A stretch of DNA of 64,000 bases, taken from positions 1-64,000 of the forward strand of contig JANXYO010000069.1 in assembly GCA_025356015.1 (NCBI GenBank), written 5' to 3'. This DNA comes from Spirochaetaceae bacterium. GTDB lineage: Bacteria; Spirochaetota; Spirochaetia; Treponematales; Rectinemataceae. Below are positions 49,601 through 58,900 of the stretch, piece by piece (the stretch's first letter is position 1; every line of letters starts with the position of its first letter). Under the pieces are notes generated by a model. The model made no database searches, was not told where the DNA came from, and saw nothing but the letters and a program-made list of their open reading frames with translations. The position numbers and the translations under genes are program-made.

Positions 49601-49704
49601 TCGGGGTCGGCGTGCTCGGAAAGGCTGGTGAAGCCCTTCATGTCCGAGAAGAGGATGGTGGCGACGCGGCGCTCGCCAGCCTTCAGTTCATCGCGGTCGG
49701 CCAT
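46690..49704 (-). CDS. Class III nucleotide cyclase fused to a STAND-type ATPase and TPR repeats
   Basis: 1,004 residues. The cyclase domain is at about 10-185: metal Asp in ATILFSDMKGFTSLSE, Lys in GGQVEKYIGDALVAVFG, Asn/Arg in VVTGHAMNVAQRIEAAA, consistent with adenylate specificity. A P-loop ATPase follows (Walker A LSGEAGSGKTRVITA, about 235; Walker B-like PIVVCVDNAA). From about 560 to the end are TPR/helical repeats. Such large cyclases are regulatory switches with unknown ligands. The gene overlaps that of a DNA-repair enzyme, an odd pairing, and is transcribed with priA. It is probably cytoplasmic, since no membrane helix is seen. Confidence 0.92.
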   Translation of the reverse strand: MADRDELKAGERRVATILFSDMKGFTSLSEHADPEEMDGLMGRIFGLFEEIIRSYGGQVEKYIGDALVAVFGVSELHEDDPSRAVRSALEFQTRLQNERSSIQGRFVGRGGIPNISFRTGIHIGLVTTGRRGEFDVVTGHAMNVAQRIEAAAAPGSVFVSEAVREKCEGEFEFEGPRRIEAKGKTEPVTVYQVKGEVSGAVRDASPLVGRRELLDEMLKAYIRNRYDEVSGFYLSGEAGSGKTRVITAFLEKLRQFPDFTTPILSARAQKFRPGSFSVILDVLLGYLGLDSPVDRESAAQAAAGLPGIGEAVAGRFTEIACCADPGSPDSSSIATLYDVFEAVLERHAGDLYPIVVCVDNAASMDRLSREFFQYFFKHGRIKPFFLLAGREMGPELRKVFQGLKAIRLGPLSAEESEALVRFHWPEAEAEGLQRILSLSSGNPLFLREYAAYARKHRDLSLLPATVQNIFLASLERYPPEWRDLAKRLSAFLHSFSPSDARFLQGASEAEAPWVDEALAQFEADGLLLRENESFCFRLDVFKKALYSSLLNHNKRVLHGLIADILLRQERPHRIRLIHHLVRAERYAEAAKALFDDPDRTYNYEVLPYIDILIRRLKEDGKAIIRLLITKAAQLFNGGKIEESEAVLKRIMRTAVIRRDATLMGYAYHQICAYNHMTYSFQKAIFAGQKALYYYRRSDIGARSVQSLLHTVAQSYVMRNELDEARRIIGQCEAIPGGDPAEAWIARAEYQLLTGDYEKALSSVDRILRDLSDQLHSSFFFALDLKVKTLWQLCDFQGMRECARRLVAIGSLSESSVSQANALLGLASVFFGDKEEARDRFVQAEFYAGQIRNDFERVDSLRTLALCRFLAGEQRKAEATALEALTMGLRHSCYWPTFSLLILLAEVSHDRGNEERSRFFLVEASYFFTTGYLLPSKDVILYYYLAAKLLDPASSERNMAVAFRLLEEEKSRLGIAGLISGFLSIRSYGKIQEALDLLGAGKEKL

Positions 49705-49789
49705 GGTTCAACTCTGGAGTGTAGCCGGGCTATGCCCTTGCGGACAAGCACTGCGGCGAGGCAGGGAGCCTTTGGATACCTGGTGGCCC

Positions 49790-51223
49790 TCAGGGCTTCC
49801 CCGGCCCGGCCTGGCCCGGGATGGCCGGGGCGGCGACAGCGGGAGGCCTGTCCCTGACCGTCTCGGAGGCCGTGCGGTTCTCGGCCAGCATGAACTGGAC
49901 GATGGGTATGATGCAGACAATGATGAAGATGATCTCGAGGGTGACCATGCGGCGCTCGCCGGATTCGCCCTTGAGCATCTCGTAGACCCCCTGGAGGGCG
50001 TCCAGGCGCCTCTCGATCGACCATTTCCAGCCCTCGACATTGAAGATCGAGCAGAGCCTGTCGTAGATCTGTCCCAGATAGTAGTCTCCGATGATCTTCG
50101 AGGAATTCTCCAGGTTCTCCAGGATGAAGAGGGAGTCGAAGCGGAGGGCCTGGATGGTCGCGAACTTCAGCTTGGCCGAGCCGAGGATCCTCTTGCTCCG
50201 CCCGCTCCCCGAGTAGGCCCGGCGTATGTCCTTCTCGGCGGTGTCCAGCCAGACATCGAGGAGCTTGTCGAGGACGCGCAGCTCGAGCAGCTGGTAGTTG
50301 GCGTGCTCGACGATGAGGAGGATGTCCTCGTAGTCGGCGGCCGAGTCGATGATCAGGCAGCGGTCGAGGTCGAAGACCGCGAGGTCGCCGCGGTGGTAGG
50401 ACGAGGGCTTTCCGAGGGTCGCGTCGATCTGGGACTCGTGGAGCTCGGAACCGGACTCCTCGGCGATGAGGAGGGCGGCGGTATAGTCCCGGTTCCTCTC
50501 GAGGAAGACGGCAGGGTCGCCGGGGCAGTCAAGGAGGCAGAAGGCCGCATAGGTCTCGCGGTCGCAGGTCTCGGCCGGGAAGGGCTCGCTCACCGCGCTG
50601 CCGATCGCGTCGTAGAGCTTGCGGAAGCCCTCCTCGGCATAGAGCGGGATGGTGAGGGCCCGTCCGCCCGTTTCGATGCGCCTGTCCTTGAGCCGGTGGA
50701 GCTCGCCAAAGGGAGTCCTCGCCTTGACCCTGATGAGGACGGTGATGACGCCCTCGTCGTAGATCTTGGCCTGGGCGGTGAAGCACTCGAAGCCCGAGTG
50801 GTCGATGCACTCCTCCTCGCCTATCTGGAGGATGAGGGGTTTGGGCAGGGTGAGGGAGGCGGGCGTGTCGCGGCGCTTCACGATGCCTATGTCGGGGTGG
50901 GCGGGGATGAGGGCCGCGACCTTCTTCAGGTCGATGCTGCGGCCGACATCGTAGAGGAAGAAGTACACGACCTCGATGAGGTGCTCGATCGTGGTGTCGC
51001 TCGTGGGCTTGCGCTTCCTGCGGGCATGCAGGGGCGCGGGGGGAAGGGCCTGCTCCGACATCGGCCTGCCCGCCGGGCGCCTGCGGCCGGGGATCCGGGC
51101 CGGGCCAATGCCAAGGGCTGGCTTGTGCCTCTCCCTCTCGGAGTGGGGGCCGAAGGGGAAGGAGTCAGGGCGGGCCTCCCCCGATGAAGCGCCCGGGGCC
51201 ACGCCCCGGGCCTTGCGGCTCAT
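49790..51223 (-). CDS. RMD1/RMND1-like (DUF155) membrane protein, C-tail anchored
   Basis: 477 residues. A low-complexity N-terminus (about 70) is followed by VEVVYFFLYDVGRSIDL-type sequence and a central alpha/beta part. The helical end has the DUF155 plan: a LENLENSSKIIGDYYLGQIY block, then SIERRLDALQGVYEMLKGES, then the anchor VTLEIIFIIVCIIPIVQFML. In mitochondria relatives support translation; in bacteria the role is unknown. ATG 51223 overlaps the PASTA gene stop (ATGA), so I keep it. A start at 51061 (MSEQALPP) would remove the odd leader. The family assignment is moderate because the central region is divergent. Confidence 0.65.
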   Translation of the reverse strand: MSRKARGVAPGASSGEARPDSFPFGPHSERERHKPALGIGPARIPGRRRPAGRPMSEQALPPAPLHARRKRKPTSDTTIEHLIEVVYFFLYDVGRSIDLKKVAALIPAHPDIGIVKRRDTPASLTLPKPLILQIGEEECIDHSGFECFTAQAKIYDEGVITVLIRVKARTPFGELHRLKDRRIETGGRALTIPLYAEEGFRKLYDAIGSAVSEPFPAETCDRETYAAFCLLDCPGDPAVFLERNRDYTAALLIAEESGSELHESQIDATLGKPSSYHRGDLAVFDLDRCLIIDSAADYEDILLIVEHANYQLLELRVLDKLLDVWLDTAEKDIRRAYSGSGRSKRILGSAKLKFATIQALRFDSLFILENLENSSKIIGDYYLGQIYDRLCSIFNVEGWKWSIERRLDALQGVYEMLKGESGERRMVTLEIIFIIVCIIPIVQFMLAENRTASETVRDRPPAVAAPAIPGQAGPGKP

Positions 51224-52293
51224 GGCGCCCTCACCTCTACCCTCGGGGGCACCTCGCGGTCGAGGACGGTGAGGACCAGGGTCGAGCCCTCCTTTAGCAC
51301 ATAGGGCGCCGTGAAGGGGCCGCCCGGATGGTTGACGGTGATGATGGGGCTGCGCTCACCCATGGATCCCATGGCCTCGAGGGTCACCTTGAGGGGATAG
51401 GGGTATTCTGGAAGGTCGCGGGAGAAGATGCCTGCCACCGTCCCCTTCTCGACCGCCGGTGCGGTGATGGTGACGGTGACGCGCGCGATGCTTGATATCA
51501 TGGATCCGGGATCGGGAAGCTGGGCCACGACAGTCCCCGCCCGCTCGCTCCGGCCCGCGGGCCGCATCGTGAATTTCACTGGCAGGTCGGACTTCTCCAC
51601 CTGGAGGATGGCATCGGTGATGGACAGGCCGACGAGGTCGGGCACACGGATCTGGGCCTTCTCGGGGCCGCGGCTGACCACGAGCTCGAGGGGCACGGGG
51701 CTCGAGAGCTCGGTCTCGGGCGCGGGCTTCTGCTCGAGGATGGTGCCGGCCGGGGCCTTGTCGAAGAGATAGATCGGCGGCTCCTTGACGATGAGGAGGG
51801 CCCGGGTCGAGGCGAAGAGGGTCTGGAGGTGGATCTTCACCTCATTGAGGTCCTGGCCGACGAAGTTCTCCACCCTGTCCACGACGGCTCCACGGCTCAC
51901 GCTAAGCTGGATGCGCCGGCCCGCCTTCACGATGGCTCCGGCGTCGGGTCGCTGCTCGAAGATCTTGCCGCGGTCGTTGGGGTTGTCGGTGAAGCGCAGG
52001 GCTATGCGGGGGTAGAGTTCCTTTTCCTGGAGCTTGATCAGGGCCTGGGCGAGTTCCATGCCCTTGACGTCGGGAACCATGGTCTGCTCCTCGCCCCTCA
52101 AGGAAAGGACAAAGGCCGTGAAACCCGCGACGACCATGAGGACGATGATCGCGGAGAGGGCGTAGACCGCCATGCGGTAATGGTCGCGGTCGAGGTTCTC
52201 GAGCTTGCGCAGGTCCAAGGGGAGGTCGGGAAGACGGAGGTCCTTGAGCTTTGAGAATTTGAGCATGCTGGGGAGCTTGAATTTGAGCTTCAT
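51220..52293 (-). CDS. PASTA-domain membrane protein (no kinase domain)
   Basis: 357 residues. One transmembrane helix (YALSAIIVLMVVAGFTAFVL, about 45-64), with a basic cytoplasmic leader, followed by at least three PASTA units on the outer side: VPDVKGMELAQALIKLQEKE, VENFVGQDLNEVKIHLQTLF and VPDLVGLSITDAILQVEKSD, each with the PxAGTxV-like turn (EQRPDAGAIV, EQKPAPETEL, AQLPDPGSMI). A fourth, degenerate unit may close the protein. PASTA domains bind peptidoglycan or muropeptides, but no Ser/Thr kinase or PBP is attached. It is coupled by ATGA overlaps to fmt upstream and to the DUF155-like gene downstream. Confidence 0.93.
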   Translation of the reverse strand: MKLKFKLPSMLKFSKLKDLRLPDLPLDLRKLENLDRDHYRMAVYALSAIIVLMVVAGFTAFVLSLRGEEQTMVPDVKGMELAQALIKLQEKELYPRIALRFTDNPNDRGKIFEQRPDAGAIVKAGRRIQLSVSRGAVVDRVENFVGQDLNEVKIHLQTLFASTRALLIVKEPPIYLFDKAPAGTILEQKPAPETELSSPVPLELVVSRGPEKAQIRVPDLVGLSITDAILQVEKSDLPVKFTMRPAGRSERAGTVVAQLPDPGSMISSIARVTVTITAPAVEKGTVAGIFSRDLPEYPYPLKVTLEAMGSMGERSPIITVNHPGGPFTAPYVLKEGSTLVLTVLDREVPPRVEVRAP

Positions 52294-53288
52294 GGGCTGT
52301 CCGATCCCTCCGGCGACGGGCCTCCCAGAACGGCGCCCACGAGATCGCGGATCCCATTGGCGAACTCCCTGTAAGGAAGGGCCCTTTTGTGCTGGATCTG
52401 GAGACGCCTGAGGGCCATGAGGCCGTCATTTGTTTGTACCATTATGCCCCGAGCCTTGTCCAGACCGAGGACCCTCCCGGGAACAATGTCATCGAAGTCG
52501 AGGCTCGTCGCTCCGGCGGCGAAGGTGACATGGGGGTAGGGGTAGGCCTCGAGAATGCTCAGACGCTGGCCTCCCAGGAAGGTGAATGCCCCTGGCCATG
52601 GATAGAAGGCCCTGACCTTGGCGTCGATGTCCAGGACGGGGCGCTTCCAGTCGATCATCCCGTCCTCCTTGCGCAGGAGCTGGCAATAGCTCGGCTCACC
52701 CACCTGGGGCTCGGCCTTCGCCTTGCCCTCGTCAATCTCCTGCAGGACCCTGGAAAGGAGGTCGGCCCCGACGATCGCGGCGGTCTCGGCCAGGTCCTCG
52801 GCGTTCTCGAGGCCCAGGAGCCTGATCCTATCGACGCCGAGGAGATCGCCAGTGTCCAGCTCCACGGCCAGACGCTGCACGCAGATGCCCGTCTCGCTCT
52901 CCCGGTTGAGGATGGCGTAGGGGATCGGGGCTGGCCCCCGGTACTTGGGCAGGAGGCTCGGATGGACATTGACCCCGCCCTTGGGGAAGAGGGCCAGGAA
53001 GCGGGGACCGAAGATCTTGCCATAGGCGTAGGAGACGAGGATGTCGGGCTTGAGGGCGGCGACTGCTTCCCTGGCCTCGCTCCCGAGCCTCTCGAAGGCC
53101 AGGATGGGGATATCGCCATGGAAAACCGCGAGGGCAGCCTCGGCGACGGGGGTCTGGCTCATCGAGAGTCCCCTGCCCTTCTGCATGTCGGGGTTGGTGA
53201 GGATCCCGACTATCTCCTGCTCGAAGGAGAGGCGGACCAGTGATGGTATGGCTATGTCGGGACTGCCCGCAAAGAGGACTCGCAGCAC
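52290..53288 (-). CDS. fmt: Methionyl-tRNA formyltransferase
   Basis: 332 residues. Transfers formyl from 10-formyl-tetrahydrofolate to Met-tRNA for initiation. FAGSPDIAIPSL at the N-terminus, TNPDMQKGRGLSMSQTPV, catalytic Asn/His in VNVHPSLLPKYRGPAPIPYA, and Asp in AVELDTGDLLGVDRI. The C-terminal domain starts after KVRAFYPWPGAFTF. Length and motif order are normal. It starts seven bases after def on the same strand, the classical def-fmt pair, and its stop overlaps the PASTA gene start. Confidence 0.96.
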   Translation of the reverse strand: MLRVLFAGSPDIAIPSLVRLSFEQEIVGILTNPDMQKGRGLSMSQTPVAEAALAVFHGDIPILAFERLGSEAREAVAALKPDILVSYAYGKIFGPRFLALFPKGGVNVHPSLLPKYRGPAPIPYAILNRESETGICVQRLAVELDTGDLLGVDRIRLLGLENAEDLAETAAIVGADLLSRVLQEIDEGKAKAEPQVGEPSYCQLLRKEDGMIDWKRPVLDIDAKVRAFYPWPGAFTFLGGQRLSILEAYPYPHVTFAAGATSLDFDDIVPGRVLGLDKARGIMVQTNDGLMALRRLQIQHKRALPYREFANGIRDLVGAVLGGPSPEGSDSP

Positions 53289-53295
53289 TTTCGCT

Positions 53296-53784
53296 CTACA
53301 TGCGAAGGAGGCGGCGGTAGTGCGCCAGGGCCCGTTCCCGCCTCGCAGGAGACAGGCGGTCGATGAAGAGTACGCCCTCGAGGTGGTCGTATTCGTGGAG
53401 CATCACCCGGGCGAGGATCCCGCTGGCTTCGATGGAGAAGGGCTTGCCCTTCTCGTTCCATGCCTGGATGCGCACTGATTCGGGACGCTTGAGGGAGAGG
53501 TAGAGCCCAGGCAGAGAGAGGCAGCCCTCCTCGAACTCTATCTCCTCCTGGGAGGTGAGGACGATCTCGGGGTTGATGAAGACCCTTGGCTTGTCCTCCT
53601 CGACATGGGTGACAAAGACACGCAGGGCGCTCGCCACCTGGGGGGCGGCTAGGCCGATGCCCTTGCCGATGCGCATGGCCTCGAGCATCTCGGCGACAAG
53701 GGTAGAGACCTCGGGGCCGAAATCGGTCACGCCCTGGGCCTTCTGATTCAGTATTTCGTTTCCGTACGTGACGATCTCGAGCAT
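53296..53784 (-). CDS. def: Peptide deformylase
   Basis: 162 residues. Removes the formyl group from nascent N-termini. All three motifs are present: GIGLAAPQ, EEGCLSLPG and MLHEYDHLEG (HExxH zinc site). It starts at ATG 53784 (MLEIVTYGNEILNQKAQGV). It is followed by fmt after seven bases and heads the operon that continues through PASTA, DUF155-like and cyclase genes to priA, judged by spacing and strand. Confidence 0.97.
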   Translation of the reverse strand: MLEIVTYGNEILNQKAQGVTDFGPEVSTLVAEMLEAMRIGKGIGLAAPQVASALRVFVTHVEEDKPRVFINPEIVLTSQEEIEFEEGCLSLPGLYLSLKRPESVRIQAWNEKGKPFSIEASGILARVMLHEYDHLEGVLFIDRLSPARRERALAHYRRLLRM

Positions 53785-53882
53785 GCCAGCGATCTCCTAA
53801 TGATGGAATGTAGCCACGAGAGCTCGCCGCGGTCAACCGATGCCCAAGAGGAGCCGGGTTGTGCGGCAGAACCCCCTCCCCC

Positions 53883-54377
53883 TTAGTCGAGGGCTGGCAT
53901 CCTCACCAGGTCTCCGCTTTTGACGCCCGCCTTCTGGAACCAGCCCCGTGGGACCTCAAGGGCGTAGCGGACCGAGCGCTCGGACTGGACAGGGTCGAGG
54001 GATCCGGGGACGAGGTCGAAGATCTCCCTGATCGTCCCGTCTGAGCCGATATAGGCGATGGACAGGGCCAGTTTCGTGTTCTTCATCCAGAAGGCGAGCC
54101 TCTGGTCGGCCTCAAACACAAAGAGCATGCCCTTGCCCTCGCTCAAGGAGGTCCTGAACATGAGGCCCGTCTCGCGCTCAAGGGGGCTCCGGGCGAGCTC
54201 GGCGAGGACAGTGGCCTCGCCCACCTTGAGCTCCACGGTTTTCAGGACCGGATTTGGCTTTGTCGGCTCGGCGTCGGCGCTCTTGGCGGCGCAGGAGCCG
54301 AGGGCGAAGACAAGAAGGGCCGCCAGCAGGCAGGCCAAGGCCTGCGGCCGCGGCCGGACTCCATTAGCCATGGTCAT
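53883..54377 (-). CDS. DUF192-family exported lipoprotein
   Basis: 164 residues. A hydrophobic signal segment ends in a lipobox-like LGSC (LLAALLVFALGSC), then a DUF192 beta domain: VELKVGEATVLAELARSPLE, RETGLMFRTSLSEGKGMLFV (the usual xxGLMxRxxLxxxxGMLF motif), FWMKNTKLALSIAYI, and VRYALEVPRGWFQKAGVKSG. The family is common and its function unsettled; proposals include envelope or stress roles. The gene stands alone, about 100 bases from def and 150 from rpsU. Confidence 0.92.
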   Translation of the reverse strand: MTMANGVRPRPQALACLLAALLVFALGSCAAKSADAEPTKPNPVLKTVELKVGEATVLAELARSPLERETGLMFRTSLSEGKGMLFVFEADQRLAFWMKNTKLALSIAYIGSDGTIREIFDLVPGSLDPVQSERSVRYALEVPRGWFQKAGVKSGDLVRMPALD

Positions 54378-54420
54378 TGTTCGTCCTTAAAGAATGGGAA
54401 CCGCGCGCCTTTTCGGGCAC

Positions 54421-54443
54421 AAAAAAAGCCGCGAAAGCGCAGC
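54421..54443 (-). terminator. Rho-independent terminator after rpsU
   Basis: On the minus strand GCTGCG-CTTT-CGCGGC is followed by seven T residues. The DNA between it and rpsU also contains a GTCAAGC/GCTTGAC stem and the palindrome GGTCCTGGACC, so the 3' end of the transcript is strongly folded. Confidence 0.8.
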
Positions 54444-54529
54444 AGTCAAGCTTCAAGACTCATCGTCGTGCTTGACCTACGGGCTCTCGCGGTCCTGGAC
54501 CGATACATGATCCTGAATCGAAGGGTTTT

Positions 54530-54748
54530 TTAGTAACCGCCCTTGGAGTCGCGGGGCTTGCGAGCCTTTTTGAGGAGCTTGCGTGCCAGCGCTTTCATCT
54601 TGCGGTTCTTGACCGTGGAAGGCTTCTCGAAAAATTCGCGCTTCTTCCATTCGCGGATAATTCCCTCTTTCTCGACCATGCGCTTGAAGCGCTTGATGGC
54701 CTTCTCGAGGGGTTCGCCTTCGTCCACGATGATCTGCTTGATAAACAT
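54530..54748 (-). CDS. rpsU: 30S ribosomal protein bS21
   Basis: 72 residues, basic, of normal length: [40 protein letters not shown], then a Lys/Arg tail. bS21 sits near the 3' end of 16S rRNA and helps initiation. The start is ATG 54748, inside GGGAGGTGATG. The GGAGG is only two bases from ATG, which is unusually close, and an overlapping GTG at 54751 is even closer. The stop of the upstream M23 gene overlaps the start by one base (TGATG), so coupling probably sets its translation. Confidence 0.96.
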   Translation of the reverse strand: MFIKQIIVDEGEPLEKAIKRFKRMVEKEGIIREWKKREFFEKPSTVKNRKMKALARKLLKKARKPRDSKGGY

Positions 54749-55881
54749 CACCTCCCTTCGATCAACCCGGTCATTTTAGCGATTAGGAGGTCATTGTCAA
54801 GGGGAGGGCGGCTGAGCCAGTACTCAGGATCGACGGCCTGGCCACTGGCCCTGAGCTCCCAGTGCAGGTGGGGGCCGGTCGAGAGTCCGGTCGAGCCCGA
54901 GGCGGCGATCCTCTGCCCGGCCTCGACCAGCTGGCCTTCTTTGGTCTCGAGGATCGAGAGGTGCATGTAGATCGAGAAGAGACCGGGCAGGTGCTCGATG
55001 ACGACCGTGTTCCCCGTCACGATGCGCTCTGCCGCGAAGACGACCTTCCCCCGGGCGCAGGCGAGCACCGAGCCGCCCTGGGGCACGGCGAAATCGATGC
55101 CCTGATGGACGCTCGAGTCAGAGCCCCCCGAGGCATAGGTGTAAAGGCGCCTGTCGCCGAAGCCCGAGGTCCTGCGTTTGGAATCGACGGGTATGGCGAA
55201 GGCCCCGGGGCCAAGATAGCTCGCCGCGGGATCCACCTGTGAAAGCAGGGCCTGGAGCTTCCTGGCCTCGGCGTCCTTGCGCGGATCGGGGACCTGCAGG
55301 AGCTCGGCGTTCGCCCCGCTCAGGGGGATCTGCTCGAAGGGAAAGCTCCGGGCGGAGATGCCGATGGGATGGACGAGCTCCGCCTCTAGGCCGGCCACCG
55401 AACGAGGCGAGCGGACGACGAGGCGGTAGGCGCCCGCCTTTAGGCCCATTGGTATGGGGATGAGGATGCCGGAAAGCCTGGCCTGGCCCCCCTTTGGTCC
55501 CGGGGCGATCGCGGTGGCCTCAAAGGAAAGCGCCGTTCCCGCCGTCTTTCCCGCCTCATCCTCGAGGCGGGCCTCGTAACCGCCTGGGCCTGCGTCGGCC
55601 GAAAGGAGCCAGGCGAGTAGGGGGTCCCCCTGTCTGAGCCGGTCGGGGGCGATCAGCACCGGCCCCGGTGCCTGCGCAAGGCCGACCGCTGGGGCGGTGC
55701 TCGGGCTTGCCGCGGGCGCGGTGGCCGGGGCGAGTGCCCCCGCGGGCGCGGGGGGCAGCGCCGAAGGCGGCTTCTGGGAGCTCTGGGCCTGGGCCGCGGC
55801 CGGAAGCAGCAGGAGCGCCGCGACCAGGCCGGCGAGGCGATGCGTTGCATGCGCTGACATGGGACGAACGTAGCGTTCCAT
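54748..55881 (-). CDS. Secreted M23-family (LytM) metallopeptidase
   Basis: 377 residues. Signal peptide ([18 protein letters not shown]), a proline/alanine-rich linker to about 70, a beta-rich middle domain, and a C-terminal LytM domain at about 240-355. Zinc ligands are His and Asp of [16 protein letters not shown] and the His pair of [28 protein letters not shown] loop gives the first part of the site. The product should cut peptidoglycan peptide bridges in the periplasm, or act as a LytM activator if regulated. The start is ATG 55881 or 55860, neither with a good ribosome site. It precedes rpsU and diverges from the coiled-coil gene. Confidence 0.93.
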   Translation of the reverse strand: MERYVRPMSAHATHRLAGLVAALLLLPAAAQAQSSQKPPSALPPAPAGALAPATAPAASPSTAPAVGLAQAPGPVLIAPDRLRQGDPLLAWLLSADAGPGGYEARLEDEAGKTAGTALSFEATAIAPGPKGGQARLSGILIPIPMGLKAGAYRLVVRSPRSVAGLEAELVHPIGISARSFPFEQIPLSGANAELLQVPDPRKDAEARKLQALLSQVDPAASYLGPGAFAIPVDSKRRTSGFGDRRLYTYASGGSDSSVHQGIDFAVPQGGSVLACARGKVVFAAERIVTGNTVVIEHLPGLFSIYMHLSILETKEGQLVEAGQRIAASGSTGLSTGPHLHWELRASGQAVDPEYWLSRPPLDNDLLIAKMTGLIEGR

Positions 55882-55929
55882 CGGGAAATCGTCTATACTC
55901 CAGCCGTATATCCTTATCTATCCGATACC

Positions 55930-58900
55930 ATGGAGTTCCGCATGCTCTTCACGACGGGAAACCTCATAACGCTCGGGATCGTCCTGGTGGTCCTCCTGAT
56001 TTACCGCCAGCTCGACCGGGACAACCGCTCCCTCGAGAAAGTGAAGAAGTACGCGGAGCGGCTCCGCGACGAGTTGGCTGTCTACGTCGACAAGCGGGCC
56101 GAGGACCTGAAGCGCTATGGCATCGAGCTCGACGTCCACCAGAAGGCCGCCAAGATCGCCCTCGACAGGATCCAGGGCGTCCAGGAGGGCCTGGCCGCCA
56201 GGGCTGGGGCCATCGAGGGCATCGAAAAGCGGCTTGGCGAGTACGACGCCGCCCTCGCGAAGCTGATGGACATGACGGCCCGGGTCGACGAGAACCTCGT
56301 GCGGCTTCACGAGGAGTCGTCCTTCACCGACCAGGTCGGCCGCAAGCTCGACAGCGCGCAGAAGACCATGGCCCAGATAGCCCAGGAGCTCCCGGCGCTC
56401 AGGGCAAATTTCGCCGCCGACAGCGCCTCCACCCTCGAGTCCTTCAAGGAAGGAATGCTTGTCGAGGTAGGCAAGAGGCTCGACGAGATAGGCTCGGTCC
56501 TCGAACGTGCCCGCGGCGAGGCAGGAGCCTCTTTGAACCGCGCCGAGACAGGCAGGGCCGAGCTCGAACGCGACCTGGCCCGCGCCTTCGAACGGGCCCG
56601 CGCCGAGGCCGAGAAGCTCGAGGATGCGGCATTCACCAAGCTCAAGGAGGGGACGGAGGCGAAGGCCGCCCGCCTCAAGGAGATCATCGAGGATAAATTC
56701 GCCCAGCTCGGCGGCCTGTCCAAGGAGCGCATGAGCGAGACCCAGGGCCTCATCAAGGCATTCAAGGCCGACTGGAAGACCGAATCCGAGGAGCTTCTCG
56801 CCGCTGCCAGGGCAGAGACCGGCGAGGTCCTCGCCACCGCTCGGGCCGAGAACATGAAGGTGCTCGCCATCGCCCGGGCCGAGACTGCCGACTTCCTCTC
56901 GGCAGCCCGGACGGACACAGAGGCCCTAGTCACCGGCGCGAAGTCCGACATCGCCGACGCCGCCGACCGCCTTGGTTCGAGGATCGACGAGGTGGACACC
57001 AGGGTCCTGGCCGCCGAGCGCCTCTACGACGAGCGTTTCGAGAAGGTGGAGCTGCGGGCCGAGGAGCTCGCGGCCGGCCTCGTCGAGAAGACCAAGGCCC
57101 TCCTCCTCGAGCAGCGCAGGGAGCTCGAGCGTCTCGCTTCCGAGAACGCCTCTGCGGCCGAGGCAATCGAGGGTCTCGCAAGGGACAGGACCGAGGCCAT
57201 CGACCGCAGGATAGCCGAGCACGAGTCCCTCCTCGGAGCGAGGATCATCGCCTTCGACCGCCAGATCGAGGAGCACGAGGCGACGGTCAGGTCGAGGACT
57301 GAGTCGGTAGGGGCCGCCCAGGCGGCCGCCCTCGACCGCTTCACGGCCGAGAGCCGGGACTTCATCGAGGGCTACAAGGCCGAGATCGCGGCGGCCATCA
57401 AGACAGCGTCGGCCGAGCTCACCCGCACCGAGGCCTCTCTCAAGGAGACGACGGCCCGCGCGAGCCGGGACATGGCCGCGCTCGAGGCCCGTCTTGGCAG
57501 CGAGGGCGAGGGCCTGGCGAACCGGGCCTTCGAGGAGTTCGGCAAGCGTCTCGAGGAGTACGGCTCCGAGGCCGAGGCCCGCTTCGAGCGCCTCGAGTCG
57601 GCGGGGGAGGAGATCGGCAGGCTCGACACGGCCTTGCGGACCTCGATGGAACAGGTGGGCCGCAGGGTCGAAAACGACTTTGCCGCCTTTGGAAGGGCCC
57701 TGGAGGACAGGCGCGCCCGCTTCGAGGAAGCCTTCCTCGGGGAGGCCGCCAAGCTCCGCGCAGGCATGGCCGCCCTCGAGGAGGAGCTTGCGGCCCTCAA
57801 GACAAGGGCATACGAGAACGTGTCCGAGAAGCTCAAGGTCTTCGAGGACGACTTCTTCATCGACCTGAAGACCCGCGGTGAGAACATCGAGGCCCGTCTC
57901 GAGTCCTGGCGCTCAGACCTCGACAAGACCCTCTCCGACCTGGCGGCCCGCGCCGCCTCCGACCGCACGATTGCCGAGAGAGCCGCGGGCGAGGAGATGC
58001 GCAGCCGCATCGCCGACGCCCAGGCCAGGCTCCAGGACCAGCTGGCCACCCTCCGCGACCGCGTGGAGGCCGTCCAGGACGGGATCCAGGCCCAGAGCGG
58101 CATGGCGGGGGAGGCCCTCGCCGCGCTCAAGGACAATGTCCTCAAGGACGCCGCAGACGCCAGGGCGACGGCCCAGGCCTACGTCGAGGGCGAGATCTCC
58201 CATTTCTCCCTCGAGACCAACGCGCGGCTCAAGACATCGGAACGCGACCTCGAGGGAAGGCTATCCGCCCTCGAGACCCTCGTCTCGGCCGAGGAGGCCA
58301 GGGTCCGCGAGACCAGGGACACCGTCTCGGCCGCGACCGAATCCCTGCGGACCCGCTTCGCCGAGGCGCTAGGCGCCGCCGAAAGCCGGGTCAGGTCGGA
58401 CCTCGAGTCCTTCTCGGGCGCCTCCTCGGCCCTCATCGACAATGCGCGGGCCGAGTACGAGGCCCAGCGCGACTCCTTCGCCTCGGCGGCCCAGGCCGAG
58501 CGGGACCGCATCTCGAAGGAACTCACGAGCCTGGCCGATAGAACAGCCGAGCTCAGGCAGGACCTCTCGACCAGGATATCCCAGGCCCTCGAAGGCTTCT
58601 CGCGGGGCTACGAGAGCCTCCTCGCCGACATCGGCAAACGCCAGAGGGATGCCCAGACGGAATCCGAGAGCCGCGTGCGCGAGGTCAGGGACGCCATCCA
58701 GGACCTATCCCTCAAGCTGGAGTCGGGTCGGGCCCAGTCCTTCGGCAAGGTTGAATCCGAGGCTGCCCGCCTCTCCCAGGTCCTGGCCGAGATCGACAAG
58801 GGCCAGAAGGCCTTCATCGCCCAGACCAGGGTCTTCGAGCGGGCCGATGAGATACGGGAGACCCTCGCCACGGGCATCGAGTCCATGAAGGCCGACCTCT

